Assembly (NCBI GenBank): GCA_964352025.1 | Contig: CAYGPZ010000008.1 | Coordinates: forward strand, 62,001 to 126,000 | DNA from: Hirschia sp964352025 | GTDB lineage: Bacteria; Pseudomonadota; Alphaproteobacteria; Caulobacterales; Hyphomonadaceae | Direction of reading: 5' to 3' | DNA length: 64,000 nt | Translations under genes and position numbers: made by a program | Shown: positions 38,023 through 46,497 of the stretch, one piece after another | How positions within the stretch are numbered: position 1 is the stretch's first letter | Layout of the letters: the number at the start of each line of letters is the position of its first letter | Notes under the pieces: model-generated | The model's database searches: none | What the model was told of the DNA's origin: nothing | The model's input: the letters and a program-made list of their open reading frames with translations, nothing else

Positions 38023-38715
38023 TTAAGCTTCTTTATAGCGATATCCAACGCCATAGAGTGTCTCGATTGAATCAAACACATCATCCTGATCGCGGAATTT
38101 CTTACGCAGACGTTTAATGTGGCTATCAATCGTGCGGTCATCCACATAGACCTGATCATCATAAGCAGCATCCATTAGCTGGTCGCGGCTCTTCACATAA
38201 CCCGGACGCGTGGACAGTGCTTGCAAGATCAAAAACTCCGTCACAGTCAGGCGTACCACTTCACCTTTCCAAGTACAGGCGTGACGATTTGGATCGAGTG
38301 TGAGAGATCCACGTACGATCGGCTTCTTATCGCCCTCTTCGGTGACACCCGCCCCGCGTGAACGACGCAGTACAGCTTTCACACGCTCTGACAATAACCG
38401 CATGGAACAAGGCTTACGGATAAAATCATCAGCCCCAATGTTAAAGCCAACCACTTCGTCAATCTCGTCATCTTTCGATGTCAGGAAGATCGCAGGCAGG
38501 TTGGATGTCTGACGCAAACGGCGCAGCAATTCCATACCATCCATTTTAGGCATTTTCACATCAAGGATAGCCAGCTCCGGCGGATGCTCAGCCAAGCCCT
38601 GCAACGCTGCCTCACCATCATGATAAGCGCGTACAGTATATCCCTCTGCCTCAAAGAAGACTTTCAGGCTCTCAACAATGTTTTCGTCGTCATCGACCAA
38701 AGCGATGGTTGTCAT
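38023..38715 (-). CDS. chvI: Response regulator ChvI (OmpR family)
   Basis: 230 residues from the ATG at 38715, preceded by an AAGGGG ribosome-binding site; an upstream ATG at 38739 adds eight residues but lacks one. REC domain with VDDDENIV, phospho-acceptor D in LDVKMPKMDG (about 53), SKDDEIDEVVGFNIGADDFIRKP, then a winged-helix DNA-binding domain (LTVTEFLILQAL, RTIDSHIKRLRKKF, GVGYRYKEA). Partner of ChvG in the conserved envelope-stress pathway. Start of the chvI-chvG-EIIA-ptsH unit. Confidence 0.93.
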   Translation of the reverse strand: MTTIALVDDDENIVESLKVFFEAEGYTVRAYHDGEAALQGLAEHPPELAILDVKMPKMDGMELLRRLRQTSNLPAIFLTSKDDEIDEVVGFNIGADDFIRKPCSMRLLSERVKAVLRRSRGAGVTEEGDKKPIVRGSLTLDPNRHACTWKGEVVRLTVTEFLILQALSTRPGYVKSRDQLMDAAYDDQVYVDDRTIDSHIKRLRKKFRDQDDVFDSIETLYGVGYRYKEA

Positions 38716-38960
38716 GGGTGTCCCCTTATTTTTGGCCATTTTTACATGCCAAAATGCAAATCAGTTACCCCTACTATAACGCAAGCCACATCTTGGCCAA
38801 GTCCTGACTGATATAAGGTTTAATTTAGGCAGTTTATGGCGATGTCAGGAGAATTCGCGTGTGAGGGTATATTCCGCTGCCAATGCAGCGACCTATAGCG
38901 CGGGAATACTAAGCCTGTTGTTAGCTAAAGGGAAAATCAAACCCAAGGACTTTGTTGGCT

Positions 38961-39743
38961 CTAACTAAAAATTTTAGTCCAACAGCTTTCCCAGCTAGCA
39001 ATTTGGGCAGCTTCTACTACTTTTCGCTTTTCGGCAACAGTCATCAATCCTGAAAGTACATTGCTAGAATTGGACGGATCAACAATTCGACTGTTCAATA
39101 GAGGGTTGGATACTTCTTTTGCAAGTTCATTGAAAATGTGTTCCATGTTTCCAGCGAGGTCTGATAATGACTTGTATTTGAGTATTTGATTTATCAGCAA
39201 ATATTCCATGTATATTGACGGAAACTCTAGTTTGTTTTTCTCTCTCCAAATTTTAATCAACTTAATCTCATCAGTTCGTCCCGATTCTGAAACATCAGAA
39301 ACATGCTGTTGAACATTAGTTTGAACGTACGATTGCTTCTTAGTCGAATAAATAAAATGTTTGTGAGTAAAGTTAGGTACTTTTCTAGCGGGAGTAACAT
39401 CAACCTTTAGTCCTGAAAAATTTAGTCCTACCGATACATTTTGATTTCTTAAATCGGGATAAATAAGCCGCAAATAATTTACAAAACTAGTATTAATACC
39501 CTTCAGCCCGCCATTACTTTCATTGCATCTGCTTGATAAAGAAACGACAATATCTAAATCAGAACTTGGATAAATTGCTGTTTTCTTAGCCAGAGAACCC
39601 GAGAGAATAATATCTTGAAAACAAGTATCAGCCCACTCTTGGAGCACCTCATAAAGAAGATTCAACTCATCTCGATAGGCTGACAAATCTCCAACTTGAT
39701 GGTAACTCAACACAGATTTCAAATAAGTTTCTGAATTAGTCAT
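38961..39743 (-). CDS. SMODS/CD-NTase-like nucleotidyltransferase (candidate signalling/defence enzyme)
   Basis: 260 residues from the ATG at 39743. An OAS/CD-NTase-type Pol-beta nucleotidyltransferase: G49-S50 in LSGSLAKKTAIYP, the metal-binding pair D62/D64 in SSDLDIVVSLS, and a third acidic D115 in GLKVDVTPAR. The C-terminal part has the helical OAS-like pattern (TNVQQHVSDV; DEIKLIKIWREKNKLEFPS; then DPSNSSNVLSGL with EKRKVVEAA). Such enzymes make cyclic or linear oligonucleotide second messengers in CBASS antiphage systems. The start overlaps the end of the upstream membrane-protein gene by eight bases, implying coupling. Visibly AT-rich compared with flanking genes, suggesting transfer. 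Product nucleotide and phage role are inferred. Confidence 0.8.
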   Translation of the reverse strand: MTNSETYLKSVLSYHQVGDLSAYRDELNLLYEVLQEWADTCFQDIILSGSLAKKTAIYPSSDLDIVVSLSSRCNESNGGLKGINTSFVNYLRLIYPDLRNQNVSVGLNFSGLKVDVTPARKVPNFTHKHFIYSTKKQSYVQTNVQQHVSDVSESGRTDEIKLIKIWREKNKLEFPSIYMEYLLINQILKYKSLSDLAGNMEHIFNELAKEVSNPLLNSRIVDPSNSSNVLSGLMTVAEKRKVVEAAQIASWESCWTKIFS

Positions 39744-40245
39744 TTCGAGTTGCAATCACAGCAAGAATTAAATCATTAACCAATCGGCCTCTGGTATTAG
39801 TTATATTCGTCAGAGGTCTACCTGCTATTCTAGCCATTTGTTCTTTTGGTATTCCACCCGGCTCAGCGTATATAATGATCGGCGTTTGATCATTTTTTCT
39901 CATGTTAAATATATCTTCTATTGAATGACCAAATTTTTCCCATTCAACTAAGAAAACACTGCACTTTCTGGCAACATCGTAATTCGCCTGACGTATCTCA
40001 CAAATATTATTTTCTTTAAATAATCTCGTCAGCATTATGCTATCTTTCAACACAAGCATGTTATCGTCTGCAGAAAAAACAGCAATTTTACGCGTTGAAA
40101 GTCCTAATCCTAGGCGAAATAATACCGGTGAAATTCCTGTAAACCAACGAATTGCAGTTATCAATATTCCAAAAATCAATAACAAAGATGAAATCGCACC
40201 TACGATATTGAAAAATGGGTGCTGAAAGAATGATAATAAATCCAT
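39736..40245 (-). CDS. Membrane-anchored partner of the CD-NTase-like enzyme (candidate effector)
   Basis: 169 residues from the ATG at 40245; the frame is open to 40356, but the extension has no ribosome-binding site. One membrane helix (about 12-33, VGAISSLLLIFGILITAIRW) is followed by a basic turn and a soluble alpha/beta domain: strands KIAVFSA, NICEIRQ, CSVFLVEW and TPIIIYAEPGG separated by helices, ending ITNTRGRLVNDLILAVIAT. I recognise no named effector family; the domain looks like a Rossmann-type ligand-binding or enzymatic fold. Tight coupling to the nucleotidyltransferase suggests it senses the second messenger and acts on the membrane. AT-rich like its partner. Confidence 0.72.
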   Translation of the reverse strand: MDLLSFFQHPFFNIVGAISSLLLIFGILITAIRWFTGISPVLFRLGLGLSTRKIAVFSADDNMLVLKDSIMLTRLFKENNICEIRQANYDVARKCSVFLVEWEKFGHSIEDIFNMRKNDQTPIIIYAEPGGIPKEQMARIAGRPLTNITNTRGRLVNDLILAVIATRND

Positions 40246-40373
40246 AAATCGCAATTCTAAGATGATATTTTTAAAGTATGCAATCATTAAAAACATTAAC
40301 TTGTCAAACGTTTCTTGTCCCTCCCATAGTAACGTCATCTGATCCCCTAAAACCAAGCAAACTACCTCTCACC

Positions 40374-40466
40374 GTCTCCCCAGCGAAGGCTGGGGTCCAG
40401 CCCAGAGAATCACGACGCGCAAAGCGCGACTTCTTATCCCAGACTGGGTCCCCGCCTGCGCGGGGA
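40374..40466. repeat. REPIN-like inverted pair of palindromic repeats
   Basis: Two GC-rich palindromes, CCCCAGC-GAAG-GCTGGGG (40378-40395) and CCCCGC-CTGC-GCGGGG (40450-40465), each followed or preceded by a related CCAG/CTGGG segment in mirrored orientation. They flank a central CGCGC-AAA-GCGCG hairpin (40416-40428). The two halves read as inverted copies of one element of about 40 bases, the architecture of REPIN/BIME dispersed repeats known in bacterial intergenic DNA. Confidence 0.6.
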
Positions 40467-40570
40467 AAATGGGAAGAAGCATAAGTTCCGCTTTAAATCT
40501 GTCATGCCCGATGGCGCAGCGATCAAGGTATGAGGCTCCCGATATTTCGTGCCTTACCAATGTGTGATGG

Positions 40571-40599
40571 ATTCCCTGATGAATACATTCATCGGGAAT
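40571..40599. repeat. Imperfect palindrome
   Basis: ATTCCC-T-GATGAAT pairs with ATTCATC-GGGAAT around a short loop, a 12-13 base-pair stem with one bulge. It is part of the same palindrome-dense stretch and has no T-run, so a terminator role is not indicated. Confidence 0.5.
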
Positions 40600-41025
40600 G
40601 ACGCGGGAGCCACAATAAGGGACAACTCAAAACATATCCCCCTCCCTCAAACATCCTCCCATACTCTCCTCATCCAATCTCTATGGGCGGCGCGCGACCG
40701 ATGTGTGGGGAATGGAATGATGGACTTGCCAAACCGGTTTGCGAAACAGGTGCGTGATCAAGGTGGCAGGGCTGGGGAGAAACCGGCATATAGGCGTGTT
40801 TGGCCTGTGTGCGCTGATGTTTTGGGGGCTATGCCCGCCTCTCCTAGCGGCTTTGGAATAGGCTGAACCATCATGCGAGGCGCGCCTTCGGGCGGCATTT
40901 CCCGCTGTTTCATTATAGAAGCAGCATTTTCACGCTGCCTTAATGTGCGCCTTGCGCCCTATTTGGCTTTCAAATTCATACTCTCGCGCGGATATCCGTG
41001 GCGGAGGTGTTTTTGCATCAGGCAT

Positions 41026-41058
41026 AAAAAAGCCGCACCAATCACTTGGCGCGGCTAA
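41026..41058 (-). terminator. Rho-independent terminator of the ManC-AGE gene
   Basis: Minus strand: AGCCGC-GCCAA, loop GTGA, TTGGT-GCGGCT then a T-run of six. Located 20 bases after the stop at 41078. Confidence 0.88.
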
Positions 41059-41077
41059 TTCTGGTACGAATTGTTAT

Positions 41078-43333
41078 TTACTTGCTCGCGAATTTATCGT
41101 CCAGCAAAGGCATTAAACACCCGATGACGTGATACAGCGTGCTCGCTGGCGAGTTCGTGGATAGAACTTTACCATCGCCATCCACTTCATCATGCCAATA
41201 GCCCATATTCTGGCCGCCAACTGTCAGGAAGTGCTTTTTCAAACGCTCAAGCATTTCAAGGCCTTTGCGTTGTTCAGAGGCTGAATCCTTGGACAATTTC
41301 AGACGGATATATTCTGTTTGTGGCCATAAGCGGGATTTTACATATTTGGGATGTGTTCCATCTGGATAAATTGCATTCACCAGCAATCCCGTATTTTGTG
41401 CCATGCCATATGTATCGCTAAAGGCTTCAAGGACAGCCGTCGTATTTGTCTTGCGGCCTGTCATTTTCTCATATTTGCGAAGCAGGAAGGCCCACTCCAG
41501 CAAATGCCCTGGCTCGAGCAAACGATAACGCGCATTGGCACGATCCGGCAGAGGCGTCAGATCTTCGTGGAAATACTCACGCAGCAAACCATCGACACAG
41601 AAACGTTGCGTGTAAATTTCGAAGATTTCTTCGGCAAGGTCCGCCATTTGCTCGTCGCCAAACAGCTCCATCCAGTGCATCGCCATTTCGAACAAATGCA
41701 TGTGCGGGTTGGCGCGGCGCGGTGTTGTTGTCGGCATGCCTTCGACAAAACCGATAATCGGGTGACGCAAACGATCGAACAAAATCTGTTTAGTCTTATT
41801 CGCTGCTTCTAGAACACGTTTTTCGCCTGTAACTTTGTAAGCCCAAGCTAATCCTAGCAATGCAAACGCCTGATCATAGGTATCAACACGACCATCTTGC
41901 AATGAACCATCGCGGTTATAAATGTGACCCCAACCACCTGTCTCGAGCCAGCAATGATCGAGCATGTAGTTGAGCGGTGATAGAAGCGCGTTCGCCCCCT
42001 CTTTCCAACCCATTTCATGCGCGTGAGCAAAGGCATAAACTTGTCTAGCCTGAACACGGAAACGACGGCCCATATCGTGGATAGGCTTACCATCCATATC
42101 AAGAGCTTCATAAGCGCCACCAAATTCGCGGTCCAAACCAATATCAGCCCATACCGGCAGCGCTTGGTTGAACAACCAGTTACGCGCCCATCCACGGGAA
42201 CGAGACACGAAAGATTTTGAGCGTGCACCATGTGCAAGTGCGGTTGAGTGACCGTCTTTTTCCAGTGCCTGATGCACTTTCTTCACGCTTTGTGCATGTT
42301 CAGTTGCACACACTAGAAGCGCATCCGGTGTATCAATCACCGCCACGTCTTCCATACCGATCAAGGCAACGACACGACCACCCGCTTGAACGAGACAGTT
42401 CTTAGAATCCACAACACGTACATCGCCTGTAAGGTTGTTTCCGTCTTTATCCATTTGACCTAGTTCGCGGACACTGGCCCAGCTACCGACATCAGACCAA
42501 CCAAATTTCGCCGGCACAACAGCCGCGTTTTCAGTCCGCTCCATGATGGCATAGTCGATAGATTTCTTTTCAATCGCACTAAACAATAGCGGATCATATT
42601 GTAGGTGCAGATACCCTCTGGCTGATGTCTCTACACGCGCAGAGTTACAAGTCGCCATTAGCTTGTCATAAATGTCTGGCTCAAAACCGGACAACTCACC
42701 TAGATATGTCGAGCCTTTAACAGCGAAAATACCCGCATTCCAAACATAGTCACCACTGTCGAGGTAAGACTGAGCTGTGACAGCGTCGGGTTTTTCAACA
42801 AATTTCTCGACAGGAAAACCAGGGACACCATCAAGTTTCGCATCCGCGCGCTTAATATATCCAAATCCAGTTTCAGGACGGTCGGGTGTCACACCAATTG
42901 TACAGATGTTTCCTTGAAGCGCAGTTTCTGAAGCTTCCAGAATCGCAGCCTGAAAGTATTCCATATCTTCAATATAGTGGTCTGCCGGCACCAAAACGAG
43001 CACCGCATCTTCACCCAAATTCTCATTGACCCAGTGCGCAGCAATACCGGCAGCAGCTGCTGTATCGCGCCCCATAGGCTCTTCAAGTATCGCGCTAACA
43101 GGTACGCCATTTTCCAGAAGTTGATTTTCCACTTCATTTGCATACGCCTGACTACAAATAATCAATGGCGGCTCGCTATCTGGTACACTATTCATGCGCA
43201 GCGCGGTATGCGTTAAAAGGGAGTGCTCACCGAACAAAGTCTGAAGTTGTTTTGGCTCGTGAGAACGTGAAAGAGGCCACAAGCGGGTTCCACTACCACC
43301 ACATAAAATTGCTGGTACTATTTTCAAACTCAT
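41078..43333 (-). CDS. Bifunctional mannose-1-phosphate guanylyltransferase / AGE-family isomerase fusion
   Basis: 751 residues from the ATG at 43333, preceded by GGAG; a GTG at 43345 is an alternative. Residues about 1-350 are a ManC-type nucleotidyltransferase making GDP-mannose: CGGSGTRLWPLSR near the N-terminus, LVPADHYI, FVEKP and the GWSDVGSW block. Residues about 375-751 are an (alpha/alpha)6-barrel of the N-acylglucosamine 2-epimerase family, with RQVYAFAHAHEMGW, GGWGHIYNRDG, RRANPHMHLFEMAMHW and RLLEPGHLLEWAFLL; the paired histidines of the active site appear conserved. The usual ManC fusion partner is a cupin phosphomannose isomerase, absent here. The AGE domain probably supplies the aldose-ketose isomerase step; this is inferred. 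Confidence 0.85.
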   Translation of the reverse strand: MSLKIVPAILCGGSGTRLWPLSRSHEPKQLQTLFGEHSLLTHTALRMNSVPDSEPPLIICSQAYANEVENQLLENGVPVSAILEEPMGRDTAAAAGIAAHWVNENLGEDAVLVLVPADHYIEDMEYFQAAILEASETALQGNICTIGVTPDRPETGFGYIKRADAKLDGVPGFPVEKFVEKPDAVTAQSYLDSGDYVWNAGIFAVKGSTYLGELSGFEPDIYDKLMATCNSARVETSARGYLHLQYDPLLFSAIEKKSIDYAIMERTENAAVVPAKFGWSDVGSWASVRELGQMDKDGNNLTGDVRVVDSKNCLVQAGGRVVALIGMEDVAVIDTPDALLVCATEHAQSVKKVHQALEKDGHSTALAHGARSKSFVSRSRGWARNWLFNQALPVWADIGLDREFGGAYEALDMDGKPIHDMGRRFRVQARQVYAFAHAHEMGWKEGANALLSPLNYMLDHCWLETGGWGHIYNRDGSLQDGRVDTYDQAFALLGLAWAYKVTGEKRVLEAANKTKQILFDRLRHPIIGFVEGMPTTTPRRANPHMHLFEMAMHWMELFGDEQMADLAEEIFEIYTQRFCVDGLLREYFHEDLTPLPDRANARYRLLEPGHLLEWAFLLRKYEKMTGRKTNTTAVLEAFSDTYGMAQNTGLLVNAIYPDGTHPKYVKSRLWPQTEYIRLKLSKDSASEQRKGLEMLERLKKHFLTVGGQNMGYWHDEVDGDGKVLSTNSPASTLYHVIGCLMPLLDDKFASK

Positions 43334-43468
43334 CCCCAACTCCACGCAAAAATACTCATACTTTAGTCTTCCGATACTCGCATCATGCGAGACTTTGAGG
43401 GCATCGCATAATTCAAACCTGTTACAGTATGGTGTAAGCTAGCAAAACTCATACCCAAATATCACAAA

Positions 43469-46333
43469 TTAATGTGCGTCGGACCAAGAATGTGCAGCTT
43501 CTGCTTCGACAACAAGCGGAACGGAAAGTTCCATGACTGGGAAAGTGGCTGTTTCCATGATCTTTTTAACAACAGAGATAGTCTTTTCTGCTTCGGATTT
43601 TGGTGCCTCAAATATCAATTCATCATGTACTTGCAGCAACATTTTTGCTTTCAAACTAGCCTTACTTAAGGCGTTTGGCATTTTCACCATAGCACGTTTG
43701 ATGATGTCAGCTGCAGAGCCCTGAAGCGGCGCATTAATCGCCTGACGTTCAGCAAATCCGCGCTCTGGCCCTTTGCCATTTATGCCCTTCATCCAGATAC
43801 GTCGACCAAAAGCTGTTTCCACATACCCTTTTTCGCGCGCAAATGCTTTGGCGCTTTCCATGTATTTAAGGATGCCGGGGAATTTAGCATTGTATGCTTT
43901 GATATAGGCCGACGCTTCGCCGCGAGGAATACTCAATTGTCGCGCTAGACCGAAGGCGGATATTCCGTAGATAATCCCGAAATTAATCGCCTTAGCTTTG
44001 CGACGGATCATCGGGTCCATGCCTTCAACGGGCACATCAAACATTTCTGATGCTGTCATGGCATGTATATCGATGTCGTTATTGAATGCATCTTTAAGCG
44101 CATCAATACCACCTATATGGGCCAGTAGACGCAGCTCGATCTGGGAATAATCCGCCGCGATCAGCACATTGCCCTCTTCAGCGACGAACGCTCCACGTAT
44201 CTTTCGGCCTTCTTCAGTCCGAATTGGAATATTCTGAAGGTTAGGATCTGACGAAGATAAACGGCCAGTCTGGGCACCCACAAGATTGAAACTCGTGTGA
44301 ACACGGCCCGTTTCCTGATTTATGCTTTCGCCAAGTGCATCTGTATATGTTGATTTTAGCTTAGACAGTGAGCGCCAACCCAAAAGGATTTTCGGCAGCT
44401 CATGTCCTTCCGCCGCCAAATCTTCCAAAAGGTCAGCCCCAGTTGCCCAAGCACCCGTTTTGGTTTTCTTTCCACCGGGCAATTCCATTTCACCAAATAG
44501 AATTTCACCCAATTGTTTTGGACTTCCAAGGTTAAATTCACGACCAGCAAGCGAATATGCTTCATCTTCATATTGAGCCATGCGTTGCGCAAAATCACCC
44601 GACAATCGGGACAGAGTTTCGCGCTCTACAAAAATGCCTTCTCGTTCCATCTCAGCAACTACTGGAACCATTGGTCTTTCAATTGTTTCATACAAAGTCG
44701 ACATACCTTCAGTCGACAAACGCGGCTTTAACAATGCCCATAAACGCAATGTCACATCAGCATCTTCAGCAGCATATTTCGTTGCATCTTCGACAGGTAC
44801 TTTATCGAATGTGATCTGCTTTTTGCCTGTCCCTGCGACTTCTTTGAAAGGAATAGGTTTATGATCAAAGTGCAGTTCAGAAAGTACATCCATACCATGG
44901 TTGTGCTGGCCGGCCTCTAACGTGGCGGAAATCAGCATTGTGTCATCAACAGGGTGAGGAATTATCGGGGCACCTAGAAAATTCTCACCGGCACGGTGAA
45001 AAACATTCACGTCGTATTTGAAATTCTGACCGACTTTCAAAATTGTTGGGTCTTCCAGCATGGGCTTTAATATGGACAAAGCCAGCTTCATATCCATCTG
45101 CTCTGGCGCACCGTCACCCAGCAAATCGCCATCACCTGTGTGCCCAAGCGGTATGTAACAAGCATCATTGGGTCCAAGCGCAAGAGACACCCCAACTAGA
45201 TTTGCACCTATTGCATCCAGACCATCGGTTTCAGTATCGACACCAATAAAGCCAACAGCATTTGCACGTTCCATCCATTCAACCAGATCATCCTGATTTA
45301 TAACGGTCGTGTATTTAGAAGTATCAATCGCCGGAGCCTCATCATAAACAGGTGAACTGGTTTCACCTACTTCAGCGACGTCTACAGAACCACTCCCCAA
45401 TTGATCTTTGACGCGGCGGGTAATTGTTCGAAATTCTAATTCTTCAAGAAATGGTACCAGCTCATCAACGGTCGGCTCTGCAACACCAAATTCTTCTACA
45501 GGCACGGGCACTGGTGTATTCACATCAAGAGTTACTAGCTTGTGCGAAATGCGTGCATCATCAGCAAATTCAACAAGGTTTTCATGGCGTTTAAAGGTTA
45601 GGAGGTCATGCGCTTTGTTCTTTTTGTCTGGCACATGCTGTCCAGAAAACGCGAGCAATCCATCAAGATCACCAAATTCATTTATCAACTGGGCTGCTGT
45701 CTTCAATCCAATACCCGGCACGCCCGGTACGTTATCCACGCTATCCCCTGCCAAAGCCTGAACATGTGTCACGCGATCAGGTGCTACACCAAACTTATCC
45801 ATAACAGCTTCAAAAGACAGATATCTGTCTTTCATTGTATCCATCATGGAAACTTTATCGGTTATGAGCTGCATCAGGTCTTTGTCAGATGAGATAATGG
45901 TGACCTTTGCACCCTTTTCCTCTGCAATTCTTGCATAGGCTGCAATGAGGTCATCTGCTTCGTAATTTTCCAATTCCACAGCTGGCGTTCCAAATGCAAT
46001 CGCGGCACGGCGTACCAAAGGAAATTGTGGAACAAGCTCTTCAGGCGTTGGAGGACGCTGTGCTTTGTAGCGCGGATCCAGATCATTTCGAAACGTTTTA
46101 CTCGACGCATCAAATATACATGCAAAGTGCGTTGCTTTTCCGCCGCCACTGCTCTCTTTGGACTCAGCTAAAAGCTTAAACAACATATTACAAAAGCCGG
46201 ACACAGCTCCCACAGGAAGACCATCTGATTTACGCGTAAGTGGCGGTAAAGCGTGAAATGCACGGAATATATATCCTGATGCATCTACCAGATAGAGATG
46301 GCTGTCTTCATTGAGTTCACGTGTCACAGGCAT
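43469..46333 (-). CDS. polA: DNA polymerase I
   Basis: 954-residue family A polymerase for Okazaki-fragment processing and repair. Domains in order: 5'-3' exonuclease (about 10-300; LVDASGYIFRAFHALPPL, ENYEADDLIAAYA); proofreading 3'-5' exonuclease (about 345-545) with the intact D-x-E motif in GVDTETDGLD; polymerase (about 570-954) with motif A DYSQIELRLLAH, motif B RRKAKAINFGIIYGIS and motif C LQVHDELIFE. Length and motifs are normal. AAAGGAG precedes the ATG. Confidence 0.97.
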   Translation of the reverse strand: MPVTRELNEDSHLYLVDASGYIFRAFHALPPLTRKSDGLPVGAVSGFCNMLFKLLAESKESSGGGKATHFACIFDASSKTFRNDLDPRYKAQRPPTPEELVPQFPLVRRAAIAFGTPAVELENYEADDLIAAYARIAEEKGAKVTIISSDKDLMQLITDKVSMMDTMKDRYLSFEAVMDKFGVAPDRVTHVQALAGDSVDNVPGVPGIGLKTAAQLINEFGDLDGLLAFSGQHVPDKKNKAHDLLTFKRHENLVEFADDARISHKLVTLDVNTPVPVPVEEFGVAEPTVDELVPFLEELEFRTITRRVKDQLGSGSVDVAEVGETSSPVYDEAPAIDTSKYTTVINQDDLVEWMERANAVGFIGVDTETDGLDAIGANLVGVSLALGPNDACYIPLGHTGDGDLLGDGAPEQMDMKLALSILKPMLEDPTILKVGQNFKYDVNVFHRAGENFLGAPIIPHPVDDTMLISATLEAGQHNHGMDVLSELHFDHKPIPFKEVAGTGKKQITFDKVPVEDATKYAAEDADVTLRLWALLKPRLSTEGMSTLYETIERPMVPVVAEMEREGIFVERETLSRLSGDFAQRMAQYEDEAYSLAGREFNLGSPKQLGEILFGEMELPGGKKTKTGAWATGADLLEDLAAEGHELPKILLGWRSLSKLKSTYTDALGESINQETGRVHTSFNLVGAQTGRLSSSDPNLQNIPIRTEEGRKIRGAFVAEEGNVLIAADYSQIELRLLAHIGGIDALKDAFNNDIDIHAMTASEMFDVPVEGMDPMIRRKAKAINFGIIYGISAFGLARQLSIPRGEASAYIKAYNAKFPGILKYMESAKAFAREKGYVETAFGRRIWMKGINGKGPERGFAERQAINAPLQGSAADIIKRAMVKMPNALSKASLKAKMLLQVHDELIFEAPKSEAEKTISVVKKIMETATFPVMELSVPLVVEAEAAHSWSDAH

Positions 46334-46449
46334 AGAGCGTCTCCTTTGAGCCGATAAGGTGTAACAGGGTTTGTCCGCAGGGAAAGAGTTAAGGTTAATT
46401 CGCCGACAAAAATATCATTTTTTCCTTCTTCACGGATTTGTGAATTGAT

Positions 46450-46473
46450 TACCTACCTATCAGAAGGTAGATA
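46450..46473. promoter_or_regulatory. Candidate TetR-family operator ahead of the GST operon
   Basis: An inverted repeat CTACCT-N6-AGGTAG (46453-46470) with further matching TA pairs outside it, directly upstream of the GST start (46498). The fourth gene of the operon is a TetR-family regulator, so autoregulation through this site is plausible. Symmetry and position are seen; binding is inferred. Confidence 0.45.
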
Positions 46474-46497
46474 GATTTGAGCAAGAGGAAAACAGCT

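Larger units (their letters stand above)
40246..41025. other. Gene-free stretch between the CD-NTase-like island and the ManC-AGE terminator
   Basis: No convincing gene in about 780 bases. The left third (to about 40370) is AT-rich leader of the island. Positions 40371-40600 hold dense palindromes (annotated separately). The right part (about 40620-41025) is GC-richer. It contains two short open frames (40549-40866 and 40873-41058) whose products, rich in Arg/Cys/Pro, look like translated non-coding DNA with no ribosome-binding site of note. Confidence 0.6.

Noticed and set aside
40302..40307. TTGACA on the minus strand as a -35 element for the CD-NTase operon
   Set aside because: No acceptable -10 at 16-18 bases, so no promoter was called.
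40549..40866. 105-residue open frame in the palindrome-dense spacer
   Set aside because: No ribosome-binding site, overlaps palindromes, composition like translated non-coding DNA.
40873..41058. 61-residue open frame before the ManC-AGE terminator
   Set aside because: Runs through the terminator stem and shows no recognisable domain or start signal.
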